A DNA stretch of 64,000 nt from Mytilisepta virgata (taxonomy: Eukaryota; Mollusca; Bivalvia; Mytilida; Mytilidae), in contig CM051521.1 of the NCBI GenBank assembly GCA_028015205.1, positions 123,078,614-123,142,613 on the forward strand, read 5' to 3'. A program made the translations under genes and the position numbers. Shown piece after piece: positions 55,851 through 64,000 of the stretch. Every line of letters starts with the position of its first letter. Position 1 is the first letter of the stretch. The notes under the pieces were generated by a model. That model was not told where the DNA came from. It ran no database searches and was given only the letters and a program-made list of their open reading frames with translations.

Positions 55851-55900
55851 ATTCGCCATTTGTAGGCTCATGTACTTTGTACAAATTAAATAAGCAAATT

Positions 55901-57205
55901 GCACTTCAAAGAGAATCTGTTAGAGATGATAATGGCAGATCGTTTATTTGACCACCCTCATCAATATTGGCTGAAGAGTCTGTCACTGGCGGACATTGAT
56001 TGAAAAATAATACAAAACACCAGCATTAAAAAACAGAATGGAGAAAATACATTTTGTAGAATGACAATGAAGCGAGAGATCGTAGAAAGTAAGGATAATG
56101 TTATATTCTTTAATTCAGCCTTCAAGGGTCTGAAAACATACTCCAAACAAATTTAAATAAAAACAGCTGATTTTTTTCTCTTCTAATTCACCATGGTTTT
56201 ATTTCAGTTAAAGGGCTTGCAATATCAAGTGTTATCTGATAGATGATTGTAAAGGAAATGACATCCTTATTGACCGGGAAACCGCGAACACTGCAAGGGA
56301 CACCATAAACAAGGCAGTACAAAATATAAATTAATGTCGATAATGTGTAGGTACTCAACGTGAGGGTGTAACGCATTTATTAAAATGTCAACGTTTATTG
56401 TACCTTTCTAAAAAGAAAATTAATGTTTTGAAGGACTACAAACAAGAGAGTCATCAATTTTCATAAAACGTCATTTAAACAACTTGACCTTCCAATATTT
56501 GCATAAATGATAAATTTTCTAACATAAACAAAGCAACATTAATAATATGAGTATCGTTAATAATGTTGTTTCTAAAAACCTTCGTTGCGTCTTTCCATTT
56601 TCTTCCTTTAAAAGATAAGTGACGGATAGCCCATAAAAGAACATTATTTAAGTAATTTATCTTTACGGTGTGTAATTTAAATTTTCGTGCCGTTTTCTTT
56701 GTAAATAGAAGACAAATGATTGTAAGAGAGAGGAAGGTTGTTAGGTGGTGACATATAACATCAATTTAGCTGACATAATGACGTTTTACAGATGGATTTC
56801 TCATGCCTGGATGCCTCTCTTATTTAATGTTCTTGGTTTCTATCTATTTAAGCAGAATCGTTGCACACAAGTTGTAAAAAGAATATATACTTTTGCACTT
56901 GCATAAATCATTGAGTCTTATACAACCTTTGTAATTTTGTGAATTTCAGACATTTGCCATTGTAATAGGTTTCGTTCTTAATGGAAACCATCATGCAAAA
57001 GAAATATGCACTGAATTTTCTTTCTCAATATTAATATAGATTAAAATATTGCATTGCCAATCAAATTTCACCAAAGGATAAAATACATTCCTCGTGTAGT
57101 GGTAGGAATGTTTTATGGAACACATCATCCATCATTATTCTCTGAAAAAAATTCAAGACGATTATAATCAAGTTAAAAGGTAACCAGAAGCGATTATTAA
57201 CAAAA
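55901..57205. other. upstream flank, no gene seen
   Basis: Unique AT-rich sequence. The minus-strand frames 55961-56146 and 56188-56376 have no motif. It may hold further regulatory DNA. Confidence 0.4.
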
Positions 57206-57213
57206 TAAACCCC

Positions 57214-57290
57214 TGCGCACAATACGTAGATCTGTTCCTTGCGTACAATACGTAGATCTGTTCCTTGCGTACAATACGTAGATCTGGGTT
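57214..57290 (+). repeat. three 26-bp tandem units
   Basis: 'tacaatacgtagatctgttc' with 'cttgcg' recurs with a 26-bp period (the 'aatacgtaga' words start at 57221, 57247 and 57273). The copies are nearly identical. Confidence 0.9.
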
Positions 57291-57327
57291 AACATTCATC
57301 AGGTACACACGTGACCAAAACAAACGG

Positions 57328-57693
57328 GATTAAACAAACTAGCAAAAATTCAGTTAAGGTCAACTTTGGTGATGATACCTTGATTTTAACAAAATTTCAA
57401 AATGAAATTTTAATGTCAACACAACTCTCTAAAAAATTACTAACGACACGGATGGTACTCTCTTGGTGTAACAGTCCGCCGCTGTGTCGTCTCGGTAGTA
57501 GCAAAACGGTAATACATTTCTTGCGCACAATGCTCATTTTATCAGCAAAGCTAGTCACAAAATATTGGAAAGCATTAACACTGAAAACATGAGCAGTCGA
57601 GGGAAACGGGAATAAACAGTTTACCCAAAATTCAAGGAAGGTCACCTTCGACTGAAGGAATCTTATTTTTAACAAAATTTCAAAATGTTTTGG
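57328..57693 (+). repeat. direct repeat pair, about 85 bp, 283 bp apart
   Basis: 'aaaattcagttaaggtcaac' to 'ttttaacaaaatttcaaaat' at 57328-57410 recurs diverged at 57611-57690 ('aaaattcaaggaaggtcacc', 'tttttaacaaaatttcaaaa'). It looks like remains of a larger tandem unit. The open frames on both strands have no recognised product. Confidence 0.6.
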
Positions 57694-58058
57694 CTTTGGC
57701 TTTTATAACGATAAAACTGAATTATTTTCTGCTTTAAAATCGAAATCATAGAGTATTTGTTTTGTTGTCGATTCTGTATACAGCAGTTAATTGGAGTTGG
57801 TTCCGAAGTTGAGAATAATGAGTGCGTTTAGATCCTACTAGCTCAGTGCTTAGTGCTAACTCAAAAGTTCACATGGGTTATATGAAAGGTTGCAAGTATT
57901 ATATAAAAATTGACAAGAGATACACCTGAAGCTGAAGTATTCTGACTATCTTGACAAGGTTTTATGATTTTTCACCCAAAGGTACCGGTATATAAATACC
58001 GACAAGGAATAAAAAAAGAAACAAAAAAAATGAACGTGATAGTCCATAAGATCAAAAT
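57694..58058. other. intergenic DNA
   Basis: Nothing recognised. Confidence 0.4.
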
Positions 58059-58210
58059 CTAAAGACTATTAAGACCAATCAAATAGTTCACCAAAAACAA
58101 GAGAACAAATAATACTAAAATATAACCAAAACAACAAACAAACAAATAGCAAACTAAAGAGAAGTATAGGACAAGACAGCACAAAAGGCCCGATAGTTCA
58201 TGGATTTTTA
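58059..58210 (-). repeat. T-rich mytilid-type dispersed repeat, minus strand
   Basis: On the minus strand it reads 'tttgtgctgtcttgtcctat' followed by long T-rich blocks, similar to 1370-1450. The minus-strand frame is hydrophobic read-through. Confidence 0.4.
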
Positions 58211-61200
58211 CTTCTAATCTGTTCAAGGGTCTGTTTTCACAAGCTGGTGATATCAAACATAATTCTTATATATCGAAACCAACGCTTTAGTTTATAACTC
58301 ATTAGACTGGTATGAGACATTGGAACTGTAAGTGTAGTATTCCATATAGAGTGACCAAATGCATACATCTTCCGCCATTCTGTTCGAAATAAATCTCCAA
58401 CAGAGTAGATACAAAAGAACAAAATTTTAAGAAAATTCTTATATGACTTCTTTCAAACGCTTCAAGTCCATTCGCATATTTTGATATCACTTCGGTTTGT
58501 TATTGTAGAATGGTGCATGGCTTGGTTTTAAACTGATTTTACCACGGATTGGCTCCATATACCAATATTTTACATATTCTTTGGCATAAAGGGCAAACCC
58601 ATGGTATAATCAATATAAATTCATGTCTCATGAATTATTCTTGATCAGACAGGCAGTAACGAACAGTTTTGGGCTCTATGAAATAAACATTAGTTGCGAC
58701 ATTCACACTCTGCAACGATCAACCAGTTTTTTTTTCAAATTTTGATTGCAGCTGTGCTTCATAACCTTCTGGTTATAAAATTTCAATTTGATGAAAATAC
58801 CATGGGGTAGAATTTCAAACCCTGTATTGAGGTGAATGTAAGTTTCTACTCTGGAGCAAGAAGGACAAAATAGGTTTAATATAAAGCTGTCTGTGTTTAC
58901 AACAGTACTGGAGCACTGATTTTGTTTCAAAACGAACTGGTGTTATCAGAATCCATTGTTTAAAGTTCGAAGGGTTCCATGAGTTTTCAATACAAATCCA
59001 CAGGATTCATGAAAAGTGACAAGCATTTTGACTCTAAAACTTTTATACGATGTTAGTATATTTGGGCTTGGAGTTTTTGTGTACATGTTTTATGATTATA
59101 CACCTGTTATTATGCAAGATACTCTTAGTACAGTGTTATATTCAATCGCTATGATGCAATAGCTACTTATATTCACATGAGATGACACAAAACGTGTTTT
59201 TAATGACAGCATATCATACATAAATACTTTTGTTATGTAAACAGCTTTTTATATTCACTGGTTATTCACTCTACTTGTATTCACTGTATTTAATTAAAGG
59301 CTACTGTTGTATGACCAAAGATCCTCCTTGTGTTCATTAGCTTCTTGCTCCTGATCTTTATAAAAGATTGTGGGTCTTTTTCATATGTGTGTATGTGTCT
59401 GTGAGAGTTCAATTGTTCTGTTCGATCGTTTTATTTTTAATTAATTGTCGTTAGAATAATGGTTTTTGAGACATCGTTCCATATAGATGCTACAGTTTAC
59501 ACCCTTGCATTCACCATTCTGTATGACAAATTTCTAACAATTAATAATGTTCATACAAATGGTAATTATACGCAATTGCACGGAATTACAACAAAATCAT
59601 TCTCTCTGAATCGAGTCCAAATTTTATATTTTTGCTTCTCATTTGATATAGAAAGATACCATCTATCAACATGGCATTAAAACATTATCTACTGACAGTT
59701 GATGGAAACCTACCGTCAGACGTCAAATACAAAGTTTTCAAAATAACTCAAACGAAACTGATCCCCATCAATTTTATATCTAAAATATTTGTAAATCATA
59801 TTCAAATATTTAATGCATCTTAAAAATATCTGTTCAATCCGTTTGGATTTGCTGATTAATTTCCCTACCGCTTATCAACCTCTTGGTGTGAGCTGTTTTC
59901 TTATATTGAACATCTGTATTCCGCTTCCTTTTGGTATTAGGGATCCAATGACCATCGATGGAAACTAAACATGTCGTAACGTTCTGTTAAATGGTGGAGC
60001 AATAATAGAAATCTTCGACAATACTATTACTATTATTGACCGGGCAACAGTTTTTCGGTGTAATAGAGCTAGTAAATTAATTGTCTCCTTTTACACCAAC
60101 TGTGCCTCTGGTAAATAGTTGGAACCTTGGGGACAATTATAAACTTACTATTACCCTCATACTCAGTCAATAAGTGTAAAATATATATTACAAAACAGGC
60201 ATACAAAAGGATGCATGGTTGAAATATAATACATAGAAACCATAACGTTTATATATTTACTACAAACTGTATAATAGTAGGGTATTTTTTAATGAAGGAA
60301 TCTAACAATATAGTGTAAAATGTCAGTATCTTTCATAATTGGACAAAAAAGTCTCTTTTTATCAGAAAAATTATTCTCTTTTTGGTTACAATATTAAATA
60401 ATTCCCCAATCCACATTTGATCATTCCCAATTTCATTCAAGGTATAAAATTTATACATATTAATCTTTCATCTTCTTTCTAGTTGCGTTTTTTATATAGC
60501 ATTTTTATTACGTCATACAGATCTTCTTTAGTCATAATTGTTTGGAAATTTATATATCAAACTAAAATATGGCTTCATTGCTGTCGAATGATCGAGCTAA
60601 AAATGATAGATGATCATTACGCCAAAATACAGTAGTTCATGGGTTTTTGCCTGCAACACTTATTTTGACAAAGATGCCTTGAATGCTACAAAAGAATGAT
60701 TTTCTGAGAGAATAATACAGCGTATATAGCATGGATTTATATGAGATATGATATGAGAATCAGGCATATAAAACAATTAATACACGAACAAAATTAGAAG
60801 GATCGTCATATAGATTTATTATATGTTTTGAAATGTGTATCCAATAAAATATACTATAAATAATGTGTAATAACAGGTTCATTTATCAAACTGTGCTCAA
60901 ATATCTACTAATAATAGTACTATACCTAGAGAACAGGCATACGTCTTGCCTGAGTGCACGAACTTACGACAATCTGAATGACATATCGGAAACATTTACA
61001 TGAACAGTACAACGCAGCTTAGTCCCCCTCGGCTTTGATGTGAAGACCGTTGTTATTTTATCCGAGCACCTGACAAGAAAATATTCATTTATCTACCAAC
61101 AAATCATGACTTAAATGAAAAGTCATTTACACGTCGGGGGCATACATTTTTTTAATACCAAGATATCGCTGAAATGACATGACTAGCTTGAATCATATAT

Positions 61201-62636
61201 GCAGGTGCGATACATGGAATCAAGATGTCTAAGTTTATTTTATAGCCCCCCTTCCTGTCTTTGAATGACAGGGTAGAAATGACCAAAGGATATGTGCAAA
61301 AGAACAGAAAAACACATCCAGGAAAATAGAAATAAACAAATATTAACAAAACACGGAAAACGAAAAGTAGATGAGAAACAACCCCTGCCGTGTTTCTCAT
61401 TCTCAAATTTGGTAAAATTTGTGTTGTGTTCAGATGAAAGAGATCAGTTTCCTATAGGAATTTGTATACTATATCATAACGATCTACTAGTTCACGAGAG
61501 CGAATGTAGAATGTTTGAAGTGATGACTTAAACCTTGGAACATCATTTGTATTAGTAACCTGCAACCTAGAACCAGTTTACTAAGTATGCATTGTGAAAT
61601 TGTACCAGTTCCATTCTACTCTCTGCACATTTTGTTTTTTTTTTTCTTGTTTTAAGGATTTAATATACATATTATGAATCATCTGGGTAATGATTTTCTT
61701 CTCATTTCATTGATCAGGGAATTTTGAAGGTTATTTTTTTATATTCTACCTGTGTAAACAGCATCATCTGTGTAGAGAGGTGTATGCGTGATGGTGGCCA
61801 CCGATCTTGTTGGGTTCGTATGCAGCATTATGAAGGATTGTAATTATGCTGTTGCCTCCCAAGTTGTGTTATGACATATTTCTATTCGGTATAGTTCCGA
61901 TATGATTTATTAACATTATAGAAATAGCTTTTTATAACTAAACCTGTAAGGGGTAAGAGATTAAGATCAAAGTTTATCACGTTTTAATGCTATCCCGCCC
62001 GTTATAGACAGGTGTGTCAATGTGAATGACAATCTCTCAATATTGACCAGCAGGAAACCAGTCACACAAACATTATCTTACCACAGGAAGCATAATGGAA
62101 AGAAAACAGAACATCGTCTACAGATATTTTACGGATGTATGACGTTGTTTATTTAAACTTTTATAAATTAACATCTGCACAGAAGCAAATACAAATTCAG
62201 TCATGGTTGAAATTAACTACAAATAAAACAAACTTATGAAACTAATATTATCAGCCCTCTTTTCTTCAAAGGTACAAAAACTTTGTGCAAAAAAGGAAAG
62301 AAACCATGAATAAAATAATGTGGTCTGAGAATTCTGATGATATAAAAAAAATTCAATATAAGGTAATGTTGTCGTTGGCCTTCTTCGATTGTGTTAGATT
62401 TAGTTGAATACTTTAGAATTGTGAGTAATTAGTTCGGTTCCAATTAAAATTTGCCGATAAAACCAAACTTAAGTACAAATGATTCTTCCATCATTATTTC
62501 AGCATTCTCTGTAATAAATCTATTTCACGTAATAGTATTTTTATGCAAACTTTATGTATCTTTATATCAAGTGATAAACTTTATATCTTCGTTTGTCAAA
62601 TAATTAATTACGTTCTGTCAACATCTCGTTTACAGC
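58211..62636. other. gene-free stretch
   Basis: No convincing exon in more than 4 kb. Overlapping short frames (58237-58930, 59459-59680, 61152-61531) have no motif. 61220-61335 read on the minus strand is another T-rich, possibly repeat-derived segment. Confidence 0.4.
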
Positions 62637-62746
62637 GTGTCCTTCCTGAAACAATTTTGTATGGTATGTTATTGAAAAATCAATGTCGGGTGATAGATGA
62701 AGTGCCAGAATTACGGAAACTAATGAAGTCAAATGATAAATTATAG
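62637..62746 (+). CDS. possible orphan terminal exon or decayed fragment
   Basis: After a strong acceptor-like 'catctcgtttacag' there is a 36-codon open stretch: RVLPETILYGMLLKNQCRVI, DEVPELRKLMKSNDKL, then a TAG stop. The composition is balanced and protein-like. I do not recognise the family, no other exon is visible upstream in this window, and no donor is needed if it is the last exon. It could equally be a fragment of a pseudogene or mobile element. Confidence 0.25.
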
Positions 62747-63299
62747 ATGATGATTACACACAACATATGCGTTCATGGAAGTGTGGACACTTTCTGCATC
62801 AATCATGATAATGGACCCTCAAAGGTATCACAACTCTGTCATTATACTACCCTGAAAGCCCATAAATCACTCCAAATGGTTTCTTTTGCAGATACACAAT
62901 GATAAATGTTCTGTCTTCTGGCATGACAGGAGTTATCTTTTCTTTACTCTCTAGATGTGCATCCGGCACGGAATTTACGACATCCTTTCATTTTAGAAAA
63001 GTTGTTTTTATGAGGTTACAGAAGCTCGTTTATATTACTCGGATAATGCACCATCTCATGTAATTACGGCGGCTGATAAGTTACAAGGAATTGGCAGCTC
63101 ACGATATTATCGTTTCTATCATTAAAGAGATTTGTTTTTGAGAGATTTATCTTCTAAGAATATATATTGCTGCATGTCATCCAAGATTATGACTGTCAAT
63201 TCAAACCACATGGATATAATGCAGAGAATGCACTTTTTCTGCACTCGGTAATCTTGCTTGGTTGTATGTTGTTAAGTCTATTTGCTCTGGCAGATTTCC
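62747..63299. other. intergenic DNA
   Basis: Nothing firmly recognised. It could be 3' UTR if the preceding exon is real, or part of the element that ends at 63545. Confidence 0.3.
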
Positions 63300-63379
63300 T
63301 ACAATCTCTGGTTCTATGAACGGCCACTCAAAATTCATTTCACACACACACATACTTGTCAGAGACATATAGATATGTT

Positions 63380-63541
63380 ATTACTTATGTATCAATTTAA
63401 CTTCTGTAAATTGTTTGCTTGTATACTGTTTATTTAATTTATATTTATAGTATATATGTTTTGTTATATGAATCACTGTAATGACTGCCCCTTGCTGGGA
63501 CCTTGATTGGACAATAAAATCTTATCTTATCTTATCTTATC
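63380..63541 (+). repeat. LINE-like 3' end with CTTAT tail
   Basis: The T/A-rich stretch ends 'ccttgctgggaccttgattg', 'gacaataaaat', then four to five tandem 'cttat' pentamers (63516-63541). Short tandem tails after an AATAAA-like word are characteristic of several non-LTR retrotransposon 3' ends. The coding part was not found. Confidence 0.5.
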
Positions 63542-64000
63542 ATACACGAAATAAGATATTTTCGAAATGTGTGCCGTTATTAAAATATAGTAATGCCAGT
63601 ATATAATTTCCAGGCTTGCAATATCTCAGTAATCCAGCTTTCAATATGATGTTGTAGTTCTCTAGTATGGTTCTCAAAATCTCATACGGTTATATACAAT
63701 TATATGTCTGCATTTTAAAAGGATGTTACAGTGTTTTAAACAAGGCCATAATAAAAATTATACGCTAAAGACACGCGGAAGCTTTTTTTAAGCACTAGTA
63801 AATAATTATCTCAAAGCTGTTGTTCTTTGTTCCTCGTGTTTCCATTTCACTGAAATAATGATATCAGTTATCGCCAGGGTTTCATTAACCTTTCATAATT
63901 TTTTCACTAACCATTTTCTAGATTTTATTCATTGCTGTAAGTACGTTCTCTCATTCATCACTGTATGTTTTTTTTTAATTAATATAACGATAGAGATCTT
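63542..64000. other. intergenic DNA
   Basis: Nothing recognised up to the window edge. Confidence 0.4.

Larger units (their letters stand above)
55438..55900 (-). promoter_or_regulatory. 5' UTR and proximal promoter region of ZNF503/703
   Basis: The sequence upstream of the start codon is repeat-free. It has a good NF-Y/CCAAT site (cggccaatcagca, CCAAT at 55756-55760 on the plus strand). No TATAAA is evident between it and the ATG. Two PBX-type composite sites lie just beyond. The transcription start cannot be placed from sequence. Confidence 0.45.

Overview
This is a 64-kb piece of an animal nuclear genome, almost certainly from a bivalve mollusc and probably a mytilid mussel. It is visibly AT-rich, has spliced rather than operonic gene structure, and is full of dispersed and tandem repeats. 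Several repeats (about 8.6, 12.5, 14.3, 40.4 and 49.6 kb) match repeat sequences I know from mussel genomes. No bacterial or organellar features, CRISPR arrays, rRNA genes or convincing tRNA genes were seen. All alignments and counts were made by eye.

Only one intact protein-coding gene can be supported. It lies on the minus strand at 53462-55437 and is a two-exon homologue of ZNF503/ZNF703 (Nlz; NET family with Drosophila Noc and Elbow), predicted at 507 residues. Exon 1 (21 codons) starts at the first ATG after an in-frame stop and ends at a GTAAGT donor. Exon 2 encodes the Sp-like motif, the CRDPYC motif, an atypical C2H2 finger and the conserved C-terminus. About 53 kb downstream and 8.5 kb upstream hold no other convincing gene, as expected for a developmental regulator in a gene desert.

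Layout. 0.5-12.6 kb: dispersed repeats, a 2.57-kb near-palindromic element (2856-5423), a reverse-transcriptase fragment joined to another repeat (6620-7060) and a decayed ORF (10731-11588). 14.4-24.8 kb: mostly unique AT-rich DNA, with a possible regulatory element at 15.4-15.96 kb. 24.8-43 kb: five large tandem arrays (45-, 31-, 38-, 87- and 45-bp units), two nested mobile elements and several foldback sequences. 44.6-52.5 kb: foldback or terminal-inverted-repeat elements, a LINE 3' end and a tandem repeat next to the gene. 52.6-56 kb: the ZNF503/703 gene and its promoter. 57-64 kb: small duplications, one possible orphan exon and a LINE-like 3' end.

The most interesting observations are these: five TGATTGACA (PBX/MEIS-type) words, all on the gene's own strand and two of them full TGATTGACAG decamers, one close to a TGATTGATTA PBX-HOX-type site about 0.4 kb upstream of the start codon; several foldback elements with unrelated arms but a similar CGAG-flanked tip; a TIR element whose right end is amplified into five tandem units and whose empty-site relative lies 4.5 kb away; and a 45-bp satellite with a 180-bp higher-order period.
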